This document shows positions 36,941 to 46,028 of a stretch of 64,000 nucleotides of DNA, one piece after another. The notes beneath the pieces were generated by a model that saw only the letters and a program-made list of their open reading frames with translations, did not search any database and was not told where the DNA came from. The stretch's first letter is position 1. Each line of letters begins with the position of its first letter. Made by a program: the position numbers and the translations under genes. This DNA comes from an uncultured Acidimicrobiales bacterium (GTDB lineage Bacteria; Actinomycetota; Acidimicrobiia; Acidimicrobiales; SHLQ01), in NCBI GenBank assembly GCA_938015295.1, contig CALLQB010000019.1, forward strand, positions 1-64,000, given 5' to 3'.

Positions 36941-37506
36941 GAAGTCTGTGGGCCTTTCTCGGACGACTTGGTGGACCAACGCCGGTCCGTGACCGCTGCC
37001 CCTGCCATGGCATCGGAACGAGCGACGGCAAGAGCGGTGGGCGCCTGGGCGATATGGCAGATTGCCACGGCGAGAGCGTCGGCAGCATCAACTGGCTTGA
37101 GCGGAACCTTGATCTTGAGAAGCGTACGTACCATTTGTTCCATCTGTATCTTGTCGGCGCCGCCCCATCCGGCGACCGCCAGCTTGATCTCATTGGGCGA
37201 ATACTCGACGACCTGACAACCAGCGCTGGCGGCCTCGGCCATCACCACACCACTTGCCTGGCCAACCGACATGGCCGTGCGAACATTGACCTGAAAGAGC
37301 ACCCGTTCGATTGCCACGACCTGGGGCTTTTGCTCGGCGATCAGCGAACGAATTTCGGCCTGCATTTCTGCGAGACGGGTGGGCAATTCGGCTTTGGGGT
37401 CGGTGCGAATGACACCGGCGCTTCGGGCAATTTGTTCGCGGCCCGTCTTGTCGATGCAGCCGTACCCGAGGCGCGAAAGGCCGGGGTCGATTCCCAATAC
37501 TCGCAT
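36937..37506 (-). CDS. ruvC: Holliday junction resolvase RuvC
   Basis: Endonuclease of 189 residues that cuts Holliday junctions. LGIDPGLSRLGYG holds the first catalytic Asp, AIERVLFQVNVRTAMSVGQASGV the Glu region, and DAADALAVAICH the C-terminal acidic pair. The C-terminal 25 residues are an extra tail. Head of the ruvC-ruvA-ruvB-queA run. Confidence 0.96.
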   Translation of the reverse strand: MRVLGIDPGLSRLGYGCIDKTGREQIARSAGVIRTDPKAELPTRLAEMQAEIRSLIAEQKPQVVAIERVLFQVNVRTAMSVGQASGVVMAEAASAGCQVVEYSPNEIKLAVAGWGGADKIQMEQMVRTLLKIKVPLKPVDAADALAVAICHIAQAPTALAVARSDAMAGAAVTDRRWSTKSSEKGPQTS

Positions 37507-37579
37507 CAGCGTGTCGTCTTTGTTGTTTCGCGTGCAGCCTCGTGTTCGAACACCTGTACGAGTCTAGCGTCTGCTGCGA

Positions 37580-38074
37580 CTAGATAACGGCGTCCTCAGA
37601 ACTCCACGGGAAGTCGATCCACTTCTCGGTGTTCTTCCAGACGTAGTCGCAATCAACGACTGACTGGGACTTGTGATAGAGCACTGCGGTTCGCACTTCG
37701 CCGACCTTGCCTTCGCAGAAGTCGTCGACCAGTTTGAGTGTTCGTCCGGTGTCAGCAACATCGTCAACAACCAACACCTTGGTGTCGTCGAGGTCTACAA
37801 GGTCGAGATACGGCGGCAAAACAACCGGCATCTCAAGCCGTTCGTCGACTCCGGTGTAGAACTCAACGTTCATCACATAAAGGTTCTTCACCGACAGGGC
37901 GTAGCCAAGAGAACCGGCAAGGAACAACCCGCCTCTCGCTATCCCGAGGATCAGTTCAGGCTTGTAGCCGCTGTCGGCGACTTGCTGAGCCAGCTCGCGT
38001 GCGGCGGCGCCGTAGGCATCCCAAGTGAGGACTTCAAGATCTGTTTCTGGTGGCTTCACGTTCTGACCGTACAC
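37580..38074 (-). CDS. Phosphoribosyltransferase (xanthine-guanine/hypoxanthine type)
   Basis: 164 residues with the PRPP-binding motif VLVVDDVADTGRTL, preceded by LILGIARGGLFLAGSLGYAL and VEFYTGVDERL. The pattern is of the Gpt-like purine phosphoribosyltransferases; the exact base cannot be told. Separate from ruvC by a 73-bp gap on the same strand. Confidence 0.88.
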   Translation of the reverse strand: MYGQNVKPPETDLEVLTWDAYGAAARELAQQVADSGYKPELILGIARGGLFLAGSLGYALSVKNLYVMNVEFYTGVDERLEMPVVLPPYLDLVDLDDTKVLVVDDVADTGRTLKLVDDFCEGKVGEVRTAVLYHKSQSVVDCDYVWKNTEKWIDFPWSSEDAVI

Positions 38075-38129
38075 CGGCCGCGGCTTTCACGATGACGCGA
38101 GGATCAGATGGTGTGGATCACCCTGAGCG

Positions 38130-38828
38130 CTAAGCCAGTAACTCGTCGCGAAGTGCATCGAAGAGCTGGTCAGCGCCGACCTCGATTGCCCCCGACACAG
38201 CGCTGAGGTGCGACTTCGCCTCGGCACGTTGTTCGGCTGTCAGCGCAAGCACGTCGGCAACCCCAAGCTGGCTGTTCTCGAGCTCGCTGGTCGCAAGCAG
38301 CACCGAACACTGAAACCTGGCGCCAGCTCGGGTTCTTCTCTGTGACACACCAACGACTTTTTTGCCACCGGCGAGAACCTCGCCTGGTCCGACCGACGCA
38401 AAACATATGCGCCGGTTCCACTCGTTCTTTTCGAGAGCACCCCGGTGAACCTCGACCTCGCCGACACCGATGCGGCTAAGCACCGCCGACCAGACCTCAC
38501 CCACCCAAACAAAGGCCCGCCCGACATCGTCGTCCCACAAATCATCACCGGGCCGAATCACAAAGTCGACCCACAACATCGAGTCGTCGACCAGCACCGC
38601 TCCCCCGCCACTGCGGCGCCGAGTGACGCTAAGCCCTGCCGCATCGATCGTTGCTTGGTCGAGCGTGTCGCCCGCTTGCGAACTGCCGAGCACAAGCGCC
38701 GGTGCGGTTGGCAACATCCGCCACAGCTCGCGTGCATGACCAGACGAAAATTCCAGCGGGTCGAGCGCGTGCAGCGACTCGACAGAGCCGCTCATGTCTC
38801 GCGTCAACCAACCGCGACGGTAGGTCAT
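38130..38828 (-). CDS. Lipoate-protein ligase A-like protein
   Basis: A 232-residue BPL/LplA/LipB-fold protein. VTRRRSGGGAVLVD matches the RRxSGGGxV lipoate/octanoate-binding loop and LAGGKKVVGVSQRRTRAG contains the catalytic-type lysine region. It could ligate lipoate or act as an octanoyltransferase. The protein is shorter than E. coli LplA (no C-terminal accessory domain). Its start overlaps the HNH gene stop by four bases, so the two are coupled. Confidence 0.85.
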   Translation of the reverse strand: MTYRRGWLTRDMSGSVESLHALDPLEFSSGHARELWRMLPTAPALVLGSSQAGDTLDQATIDAAGLSVTRRRSGGGAVLVDDSMLWVDFVIRPGDDLWDDDVGRAFVWVGEVWSAVLSRIGVGEVEVHRGALEKNEWNRRICFASVGPGEVLAGGKKVVGVSQRRTRAGARFQCSVLLATSELENSQLGVADVLALTAEQRAEAKSHLSAVSGAIEVGADQLFDALRDELLA

Positions 38829-39337
38829 GATGCCGAGCGCTTCTCCGACATCTCAAGATACGGAATCCACGAATCCGGTGTGCGGCCGACCGCGGCGCGA
38901 AACCACACCGATGGGCGGGGCGGCGCCGGCGGTCGACGCAATGTCATCGACGTATCGACCAAGAGACGATCGCGTTTGAGCATGTTGCAACGACGACAGG
39001 CGGCCACGACGTTTTCCCAAACGTGTTCGCCGCCCCGGCTACGCGGCAAGACATGGTCGATGCTGTCGGCCATGGCACCGCAGTACTGACAGGTGTGATC
39101 GTCGCGTACGAACAAGGCGCGTCGGCTGAGGTTGCGCCGGTGCGTCGGCGGCACTCGCACGTACCTACAGAGGCGCACGACCGATGGCTCTTTGACCGAG
39201 AGGCGTTCGCTGCGAAAAACGCGGTCGGTTGCCGCCTCGAGAATTGCCTTCTGCTCAAGCACAAGCACAACTGCGCGACGTGCAGGCACGACACTGAGCG
39301 GCTCGTACGTCGCGTTCAGAACCAACACTCCACCCAT
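38825..39337 (-). CDS. HNH endonuclease family protein
   Basis: 170 residues. After an actinobacterial-type N-terminus (VLNATYEPLSVVPARRAVVL), a zinc-type HNH motif is present: CQYCG, SIDHVLPRSRGGEHVWENVVAACRRCN. This group is widespread as a single chromosomal copy and is not restricted to mobile elements; the DNA target is unknown. Coupled to the downstream lipoate-ligase-like gene by a four-base overlap. Confidence 0.9.
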   Translation of the reverse strand: MGGVLVLNATYEPLSVVPARRAVVLVLEQKAILEAATDRVFRSERLSVKEPSVVRLCRYVRVPPTHRRNLSRRALFVRDDHTCQYCGAMADSIDHVLPRSRGGEHVWENVVAACRRCNMLKRDRLLVDTSMTLRRPPAPPRPSVWFRAAVGRTPDSWIPYLEMSEKRSAS

Positions 39338-39473
39338 GCAATCAAACTAGTACGTCGCCAAACTGCACACCTTGGAAAATGGCCGTGAAATGGCTCGGCG
39401 CACCAAATCACGACCGAGTAACAACCCGAGTAACAACCGAATGCTCGGCGAGCGACCAAGTTGGTTGGGCCAG

Positions 39474-39809
39474 TCAGTCGCTGGTTGCGTTCCAGTCTTT
39501 GACCCACTCGAGGTAGGTGATCAGCCCGTCGGTGGGAGGAGCCGTTTCGGTATCGCCATAGGCGGTTTGGAGGCGAAAATTGAAGTACGACGGGTCGGGT
39601 AGCGGGAGGTAGGGCGACTGTTGCCACCACTTGTTTGGGGCGAGCGTAAACAACTGACGAACGGCCGTAGTCCATAACTCGGGACGACGCAGCAACGCTC
39701 GGGCTGCTTCTGACCACCATCGAACTGAATTCACCGCAGATTCAGGCGACTTCGAACTCACGTACAACGCTCCTAGTTTCCCGATTTCCTGCTGTTTCTG
39801 GGCTAACAA
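39474..39809 (-). CDS. Small conserved actinobacterial protein, unknown function
   Basis: 111 residues, rich in Trp. The core has RRPELWTTAVRQLFTLAPNKWWQQSPYLPLPDPSYF-type sequence and ITYLEWVKDW, a pattern I associate with a small conserved family of high-GC Gram-positives, always short and without assigned role. It starts 12 bp after the ROK kinase stop, so it is probably co-transcribed with it. The 136 bp between it and the HNH gene show nothing recognisable. Confidence 0.7.
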   Translation of the reverse strand: MLAQKQQEIGKLGALYVSSKSPESAVNSVRWWSEAARALLRRPELWTTAVRQLFTLAPNKWWQQSPYLPLPDPSYFNFRLQTAYGDTETAPPTDGLITYLEWVKDWNATSD

Positions 39810-39821
39810 TTCTGGGCTTGG

Positions 39822-40742
39822 TCATGCTGGTAGGTCGCCAAGCTGAGCGAACCCTAGCGCTGCTGCCCCAATCAGCGGTGCGTCGTGGCCGAGCTGTGCT
39901 GGAACAATCTTGGCACCGCGGGAATAACGAATCGTGGTCCGTCGGTCGAGTTCTTCTTGTGCGGCCTCGAAAAACAGCTCGCCAAAGCCAAGGGCAACCG
40001 AGCCGGCAACCACCGCAAGATCGATATCGAGCAGCGTCGCCACCGAAGCGACGGCGCGACCGACCAGGGTGCCGGTGCGCACTCGAATGGCATCGTCGGC
40101 CACAGAAGCCGGAGCGCCAGTGATTGCCTCTATAGCGGGCCCTGACGCCTCGGCCTCGAGACACCCACGGCTTCCGCAGCGGCAAAGGCGACCGTTTTGC
40201 ACTACTTGGAGATGACCAATGTGTCCGGCGTTTGCCGAAGCGCCGTGCAACAGGCGTCCATCGACGATCAGCCCGCCACCGACACCGGTCGAGACAACCA
40301 TCCCAAGGAAACTGGACCGCCCCCTCGCTGCACCAAACCAACCCTCGCCTAACGCCAAGGCTTTGGCATCGTTGTCGATCACGACCCGCAGCCCGGTAAG
40401 CGACTCGAGTTCTGCCAACAGCGGAAAGGCATCCCAAGGTTCGATGTTGAGCGGCGAAACCGTCGTTCCACCCGGCGTCATCGGACCGCCAACACCAACA
40501 CCACACACAGCAAAGCCAGCAAATGGGTGATCGCTATTTACGGCACCGCCATCTACACCAGGCCTCGCGTCGACAAGCATCTTCATCAAGTCGGCAAGCG
40601 AGGTGAACAACTCGGTCCCGCTGGTCGTCTGCACTGTGGGGCGCTGGTACCGGTCGAGTAGCTGACCTGAACGCGTTACGCGCCCGACAGCAAGCTTCGT
40701 CCCACCGATGTCCACAGAAAGTGCATGCGTCAACCGGCTCAT
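39822..40742 (-). CDS. ROK family sugar kinase (glucokinase-like)
   Basis: 306 residues. SVDIGGTKLAVG is the phosphate-1 loop; IDNDAKALALGEGWFGAARG and the ROK zinc motif CRCGSRGCLEAEASG are present, with NAGHIGH preceding it. The kind of sugar is not determined; many actinobacterial members are polyphosphate/ATP glucokinases. No DNA-binding N-terminus, so it is an enzyme and not a ROK repressor. Divergent from the MoxR operon. Confidence 0.9.
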   Translation of the reverse strand: MSRLTHALSVDIGGTKLAVGRVTRSGQLLDRYQRPTVQTTSGTELFTSLADLMKMLVDARPGVDGGAVNSDHPFAGFAVCGVGVGGPMTPGGTTVSPLNIEPWDAFPLLAELESLTGLRVVIDNDAKALALGEGWFGAARGRSSFLGMVVSTGVGGGLIVDGRLLHGASANAGHIGHLQVVQNGRLCRCGSRGCLEAEASGPAIEAITGAPASVADDAIRVRTGTLVGRAVASVATLLDIDLAVVAGSVALGFGELFFEAAQEELDRRTTIRYSRGAKIVPAQLGHDAPLIGAAALGFAQLGDLPA

Positions 40743-40822
40743 TAATCTCGAAGATAACCCGGCCCTTTACCTCAACCTTCACCTAGCCTTGCGACTATGT
40801 GTTCTGTGTCGAACGGAACCGC

Positions 40823-41875
40823 ATGAGTACTCGTCCAGTACTAGCTACCCACGATGAAAGAATCGACCCCGAAACAATGCAGCAAAACGTGCCGCAATCC
40901 GTTCCGCAAGCGACCGAGCGCTCCGGAACCTTCTCCGAACTCTTCGATGCAATCTGCCAGAACATTCAACTGGCAGTGCGAGGCAAAGACGAAGTCATTC
41001 GCCTCATGGTTCTGTGTTTGATCGCCGACGGTCACCTGCTAATCGAAGACGCCCCCGGCGTCGGCAAGACCAGCTTGGCGAAAGCGCTGGCTGCTTCGGT
41101 CGAGGGCACCCTGGGCCGCATCCAGTTCACGCCCGACCTACTGCCCGGCGATGTCACCGGCATGTCGGTCTGGAACCGTTCGACCGGCGACTTTGACTTC
41201 CGGCCCGGCCCGGTCTTCAACAACATCGTGCTTGGCGATGAGATCAACCGTGCATCGCCAAAGACCCAGTCCGCCCTGCTCGAATCGATGGCCGAGCGTC
41301 AGGTCACCATCGACGGTTCGACCCATGCACTCAGCTCACCCTTCATGGTCATCGCCACCCAAAACCCGATCGAGCACGAAGGCACCTATGTGTTGCCGGA
41401 GGCGCAACTCGACCGGTTCCTCATGCGCGTGTCGGTTGGCTACCCTGACCGTGACGCCGAGATCGACATTTTGACGACGCTCGAGGACGGTGACGCAACA
41501 GCTTCGCTGCGCCCGGTCGTTGCTGGCGACAACATCCGCGCCATGAGTAAAGCTGTTAGCTCGGTGCACGTCGCCCCGTCGCTTCGCAGCTATATGGTCG
41601 ACCTCGCTGCAGCCACTCGAAACCACCCTTCGCTTTCACTCGGCATGTCACCTCGCGCGGTGCTGGCCCTGCAGCGGGTAACTCGCACCGCTGCTGCCGC
41701 AAATCGTCGTGACCACGTCATACCCGACGATCTCAAAGCCATGGCTCAACCGACCCTCGCTCACCGGCTCATGGTCACCCCCGAGGCGCAACTCCAAGGT
41801 GTCTCCGCCGGCCAAATTCTTGGCGAAATCATCGCCAGCCTGCCAATTCCCACAGGACCAGGTTTGGTTTCATGA
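40823..41875 (+). CDS. MoxR family AAA+ ATPase
   Basis: A 350-residue AAA+ chaperone-like ATPase. Walker A is DAPGVGKTSL, the MoxR block PDLLPGDVTGMSVWN follows, Walker B is LGDEINRASPKTQSALLE, and MVIATQNPIEHEGTYVLPEAQLDRFLMRV is the sensor region. ATG at 40823 is preferred to the upstream GTG at 40799. First gene of a MoxR-DUF58-transglutaminase operon, probably maturing an envelope enzyme. Confidence 0.93.
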   Translation: MSTRPVLATHDERIDPETMQQNVPQSVPQATERSGTFSELFDAICQNIQLAVRGKDEVIRLMVLCLIADGHLLIEDAPGVGKTSLAKALAASVEGTLGRIQFTPDLLPGDVTGMSVWNRSTGDFDFRPGPVFNNIVLGDEINRASPKTQSALLESMAERQVTIDGSTHALSSPFMVIATQNPIEHEGTYVLPEAQLDRFLMRVSVGYPDRDAEIDILTTLEDGDATASLRPVVAGDNIRAMSKAVSSVHVAPSLRSYMVDLAAATRNHPSLSLGMSPRAVLALQRVTRTAAAANRRDHVIPDDLKAMAQPTLAHRLMVTPEAQLQGVSAGQILGEIIASLPIPTGPGLVS

Positions 41876-41911
41876 TCGCTTTCGGTCACGCAGGTTTGGG
41901 TTGCTGCTGAA

Positions 41912-43105
41912 ATGCCAAGCCGCTCGGGCTGGGGGCTCGTCGTTATTGGTTTACTCTTCGTCGCCGCCGGGCGGGTACTCGGTAGCCTCGAGTTGTTCCT
42001 CTGCGGCATCATCACTGGCGCCGTGGTCTTATGCGCAGTGGGTTACGTACTTGGCCGTCGTCTTCGCCTAGAGGTGCGGAGAAAAATTCAGCCGCCGAAG
42101 GTTCACGCCGGAACTGCGAGCAGAGTCGACTTGTCGCTCATCAACCGCGGAAACCGTCGAAGCCCGGTGCTGACGGTTAACGACAGCGTGTCGGGCACCC
42201 ACGGGGCTCGCCTCCAGGTCGCCCCGCTTCGCTCCGACGCGAGCGCTAGAGCCGCCTATCGCTTACCCACCGCCAAACGTGGTGTTGTTCGGGTCGGCCC
42301 GCTCGACGTCGAGATCGCCGATCCCCTCGGGCTTGCGCGCACCAAACTTGTAGCGGCCGGCGTTTCCGAGCTTCTTGTCTACCCAACCGTGTTCGCAGTG
42401 ACACCCCTCCCCCAAAGCGACAGCATCGACCCCTACGCCAGTTCGCTTCAGACACTTGCGCTCGGGTTGACGGGTGAGGACTTTCATGCGCTGCGAAGAT
42501 TTGACCAGGGCGACGACCTCCGACGGGTGCATTGGCCTTCGACCGCTCGATATGACGAACTCATGGTGCGACAAGATGAGCAGCCGTCGCTTGGGCGGGT
42601 CACGGTGGTTATCGACAATCGCGAAACCACTATGTCGGCCGACGAGCTTGACTTGGCCACCACCATCGCGGGAAGCGTCGCGCTCGCAGCCCAACGTCAA
42701 CACGACCTCGTTCGGGTGTGTGCGGCGGGTGGCACCTCAGGCAGATTCGCGGTGAGCAACAGCGATATCGAGTCAATTCTTGGATTTCTTGCCGTGCTCG
42801 ATCTCACCTCGTCGGTCTCACCAGTTGCTGGCCTACAGCACGCGGCGACGCCAGACGCTGGCGGTGCGCTGGTGTTGATCAGTAGCGAACCAGACCTCGC
42901 GGAGAGCACCGCGGTCCGCCGACTTTCCTCCACCTTCTCCGCTGCCACATCAATAGTTATCGATCCAAGCGCTACCCAAACCGACCAACCCCAGCGCGGC
43001 ACATCGTCATCAGCCCGCAAAATCGTCGTCACCGACGAGAACCCGTTCCCCGGAGCCTGGAACCAGGCCATTGGTGCCCGGCGCCGCACAGGAGCTAGTC
43101 GATGA
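41912..43105 (+). CDS. DUF58 domain membrane protein
   Basis: 397 residues. Two adjacent N-terminal transmembrane helices (about 8-22 and 26-46), a beta-rich middle part and the DUF58 motif GEDFHALRRFDQGDDLRRVHWPSTARYDELMVR, with a von Willebrand-like C-terminus (VTVVIDN). Standard partner of MoxR ATPases. It overlaps the transglutaminase gene by four bases. Confidence 0.92.
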   Translation: MPSRSGWGLVVIGLLFVAAGRVLGSLELFLCGIITGAVVLCAVGYVLGRRLRLEVRRKIQPPKVHAGTASRVDLSLINRGNRRSPVLTVNDSVSGTHGARLQVAPLRSDASARAAYRLPTAKRGVVRVGPLDVEIADPLGLARTKLVAAGVSELLVYPTVFAVTPLPQSDSIDPYASSLQTLALGLTGEDFHALRRFDQGDDLRRVHWPSTARYDELMVRQDEQPSLGRVTVVIDNRETTMSADELDLATTIAGSVALAAQRQHDLVRVCAAGGTSGRFAVSNSDIESILGFLAVLDLTSSVSPVAGLQHAATPDAGGALVLISSEPDLAESTAVRRLSSTFSAATSIVIDPSATQTDQPQRGTSSSARKIVVTDENPFPGAWNQAIGARRRTGASR

Positions 43106-45393
43106 CCTCTTCGGTCGCCACACCACGCCAGGCGTTAGGCCTTTTGCCGCTGGCAGAGTTTGCGGTGACGCTGATGGGCTTTGCGGTAGCAATGGGCTTC
43201 GGTCGGGTATTCGGCGACGACTCATACAGACAGCCGCTCTTGATAAGCGTTCTTGTCGCTCATGCACTAGCGGTTATCGCCCGCCGACTCGGCGTGTCAT
43301 TAAGCATCTCGGCGCTGATGTCGGCCGCAGGCCTGCTGGTAACCCAAAGCCTCCTGCACTACGGCGCAAGCACCCGCTATGGGCTTCCGACCTCGAGCAC
43401 TCGTGAGCAGATCACTACCGACCTCACCGATGCCTGGACCTTGTTTGGCAACATCAGTGCCCCGGTAGACCCGGTTCCTGGCTTTCTCCTTGCCGCGTCG
43501 GTCGGCCTCTGGCTCGTGATGTTCCTGGCCGACTGGGCAGCATTTCGTATGCAGTCGGGTTTCGAGGCGGTGTTGCCGCCGACGGTCATCTTTATCTTCG
43601 TTTCGTTGTTCGCTGCCGATCAACAACGTTTGCTAGCAACAGCGCTATTTGCCGCAACGGTGCTCTTGTTTATCGTGGCGCACCGGTCGGCGGCACTCGA
43701 GCAGTCCAACGCGAGCTGGTTGGGCGGTACCAGCCGACGAGGCACGCAGTCGATGTTGGCGGCTGGCGGGGCGATCGCCGCGATTTCGCTGCTGTTCGGG
43801 CTACTTGCCGGGCCACAGTTTCCTGGTGCCGACGATGAGCCCATTATCGATCTTGAAAAGGTCGGCGATGGGCCGGGCACGCGCGTGGCGTTGAACCCGC
43901 TGGTCGGCATTCAGGCCCAACTGCTCGATCTGCCGAACACGGTTGCGTTCACGGTGAAAGCCGACGAGCCGACCTATTGGAAGCTCACCTCGCTTCCCTC
44001 TTTCGATGGGAAGCAGTTCACCGCAAACGAGAGCTTCGCCGAGGTCGATGGGCCGCTTGAATCGGTGGCGCCCAAAGAAAGCACCTACGACCTCAGCCAA
44101 GAGTTCACCATCGACGGTCTCGCCGGCGAATGGCTCCCGGCCGCCCACGAGCCACGCTCGGTCGAATCGCTTTCAGAAGACTTCAAAATCAACTGGAACG
44201 CCGATATTAGTTCGTTGATCATTCGCGACCGATCAACAACGGTGACCCCGGGAATGACCTATCAGGTCACCTCGGGAATCACGACGCCCGACCTAGCCGC
44301 CATTCAAGCGGCAACGATTCCCGAAGATATCGATGAGGTGTTTCTCGAACTTCCGGGTGACTTCAGTGAGACGGCGCGCCAAATCGCCCGGCAGGTCACC
44401 GCCACGGCGACAACGCCGTATGAGCAGGCCTTGATGCTGCAGCAATACTTCATCAATAACTTCGACTACGACATCGACGTGGCACGGGGTCACAGCATCG
44501 AACGCATCGACGACTTCCTTGCCGCACAGGTCGGCTACTGCGAGCAGTTCTCAACGGCGTACGCCACGATGGCGAGGTCGCTGGGTCTTCCTACTCGAGT
44601 ATCGATTGGTTTCACCGAAGGTGAATACAGCGCCGATGAGGGTTTGTACCGGGTACGCGGAGCCCAGGCCCACGCGTGGCCTGAGGTCTTCTTTGAAGAT
44701 ATTGGTTGGCTGAGATTTGAGCCGACGCCTGGCCGCGGGGCTCCCGGCGATCAGGTGTACACCGGCCAGAGTGCAGAACCAGCGCCTGCTCCCGAAGTCA
44801 CGCCTCCTACCAGCACGACGGCTGCGCCTCGACCTGAGCGGCCGGTTACCAGCGACCCCGGAGCAGCGCCGGTTACTCAGCCACCGGCCGATGTTGCGGC
44901 CGGCGGGTCAGACTCTGGCTCGGGTTGGCAGATTCCCGTGCGGGTCGTGCTTGCCCTGTTCGCCGTGTTGGCTGCGCTAGGACTCGTGGGTGGAAGCATT
45001 CTTGCCTTGAAGAGTCGTCAGCGCACCAAGGCACTGAGCGTGCATCCCGATGAGAATCGTCGCCGAATCGCCGAAGTCTGGCTGTCGACCGAAGACAAGC
45101 TCACCATGGCCGGTATTCCACCTCGTCTTGCTGAAACGCCGACGGAGTTCGCTTCTCGTGCTGGCGGGCAACACCGGGCCCTGCGCGATGACCTTGTTGC
45201 GTTGGCGGGCCTGGTTACGGCGGCCCGCTACCGGCAGTCAGCGCCATCTGATGAAGACGTGCAGGCCGCCCGCGAGTTTGGTGCGCGGACCGGCCAGTAC
45301 CTTGATGAGCGCTTTAGCTGGATCGACCGGTCGAAGTTTGCGCTCGATCCCCGCCCGCTTTTCCCAGAGAAGTCCTCCGTGGCAACGCGGTAG
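43102..45393 (+). CDS. TgpA-type transmembrane transglutaminase-like protein
   Basis: 763 residues. About five to six N-terminal helices (to about residue 235) form the TgpA/DUF3488 region; the extracytoplasmic transglutaminase core has the catalytic Cys in GYCEQFSTAYATMARSLGLPTRV, His in QAHAWPEVFF, and a third position in GWLRFEPTPG, where Glu replaces the usual Asp. A Pro/Thr-rich stretch and one more helix (about 610-635) precede a cytoplasmic DUF4129-like domain. The last codons lie in a 26-bp tandem duplication. Likely acts on cell-envelope peptides; the substrate is unknown. Confidence 0.92.
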   Translation: MTSSVATPRQALGLLPLAEFAVTLMGFAVAMGFGRVFGDDSYRQPLLISVLVAHALAVIARRLGVSLSISALMSAAGLLVTQSLLHYGASTRYGLPTSSTREQITTDLTDAWTLFGNISAPVDPVPGFLLAASVGLWLVMFLADWAAFRMQSGFEAVLPPTVIFIFVSLFAADQQRLLATALFAATVLLFIVAHRSAALEQSNASWLGGTSRRGTQSMLAAGGAIAAISLLFGLLAGPQFPGADDEPIIDLEKVGDGPGTRVALNPLVGIQAQLLDLPNTVAFTVKADEPTYWKLTSLPSFDGKQFTANESFAEVDGPLESVAPKESTYDLSQEFTIDGLAGEWLPAAHEPRSVESLSEDFKINWNADISSLIIRDRSTTVTPGMTYQVTSGITTPDLAAIQAATIPEDIDEVFLELPGDFSETARQIARQVTATATTPYEQALMLQQYFINNFDYDIDVARGHSIERIDDFLAAQVGYCEQFSTAYATMARSLGLPTRVSIGFTEGEYSADEGLYRVRGAQAHAWPEVFFEDIGWLRFEPTPGRGAPGDQVYTGQSAEPAPAPEVTPPTSTTAAPRPERPVTSDPGAAPVTQPPADVAAGGSDSGSGWQIPVRVVLALFAVLAALGLVGGSILALKSRQRTKALSVHPDENRRRIAEVWLSTEDKLTMAGIPPRLAETPTEFASRAGGQHRALRDDLVALAGLVTAARYRQSAPSDEDVQAAREFGARTGQYLDERFSWIDRSKFALDPRPLFPEKSSVATR

Positions 45394-45427
45394 AGAAGTC
45401 CTCCGTGGCAACGCGGTAGAGAAGTCC
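45367..45427. repeat. 26-bp tandem duplication at a stop codon
   Basis: A 26-bp unit (45367-45392) beginning GAGAAGTCCTCCGTGG is repeated exactly at 45393-45418, and a third partial copy starts at 45419. The stop TAG of the transglutaminase gene falls at the first junction, so copy one is coding and copy two is not. It looks like a recent duplication by slippage or template switching. Confidence 0.9.
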
Positions 45428-45436
45428 GAAGAAGTT

Positions 45437-45859
45437 TTAGTCGGTGTCTTCGTCGGCTTCGACGTCGGTGCTGTCGTCGCCTTCGTAGTCGCGACGGAAC
45501 TTGTCGCGCATCCGGTCGCCGGTAGACCCGAAGTATTCGCGAACACCAGAGGTGCCTCGTACGGTTTGGGTCATCTGCTCAAGCCCGACCCGGCCGAGCC
45601 GGCGCAGGTTGCGCTCGAAGAAGAACGCCGATCCCAACATGATGAGGAAACCAACAAATGCGACCAGGTAGTGCATCTGCAGCGTCAGCACCATGAATGC
45701 GGCACCGCAGGCAAACGCCAAGGTCGCCCACTTCAGGTTGCGGAAGGCGTGCGTGTAGACGGTGGTTGAGCTGACCTCACGAGCGAGCGCGGGGTCAGAC
45801 TCGTAGAGCTGCTGCTCGATCTCGCTGAGGATCCTCTGTTCATCCTCGGAAAGCGGCAC
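45437..45859 (-). CDS. DUF3040 membrane protein
   Basis: 140 residues. N-terminal MPLSEDEQRILSEIEQQL is the DUF3040 signature, followed by two transmembrane helices (about 45-60 and 64-80) and an acidic C-terminal tail. The family is actinobacterial and of unknown function. In many relatives it sits near mraZ or dinB; here it lies before dinB, separated by about 170 bp in which nothing specific is seen. Confidence 0.9.
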   Translation of the reverse strand: MPLSEDEQRILSEIEQQLYESDPALAREVSSTTVYTHAFRNLKWATLAFACGAAFMVLTLQMHYLVAFVGFLIMLGSAFFFERNLRRLGRVGLEQMTQTVRGTSGVREYFGSTGDRMRDKFRRDYEGDDSTDVEADEDTD

Positions 45860-46028
45860 TCATCCTCCAAAACTCCACTTGCATATCTCGGTCATTTCTC
45901 GGTCAGCTCCGCACTTTCGGCCTGCATCAACGCTTTGGGCAGCGCGAGTTGGAAAGTCCGTCCCTTCATCATCGCACATGCGAAGGGCTAATCCAACGCG
46001 ATCGGGGGTCAAATGAAGGGGTCTTTCG

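Noticed and set aside
38825..39337. HNH gene as part of a mobile intron or toxin system
   Set aside because: The protein belongs to a widespread stand-alone chromosomal type, overlaps a metabolic gene and has no immunity partner or intron-like flanks.
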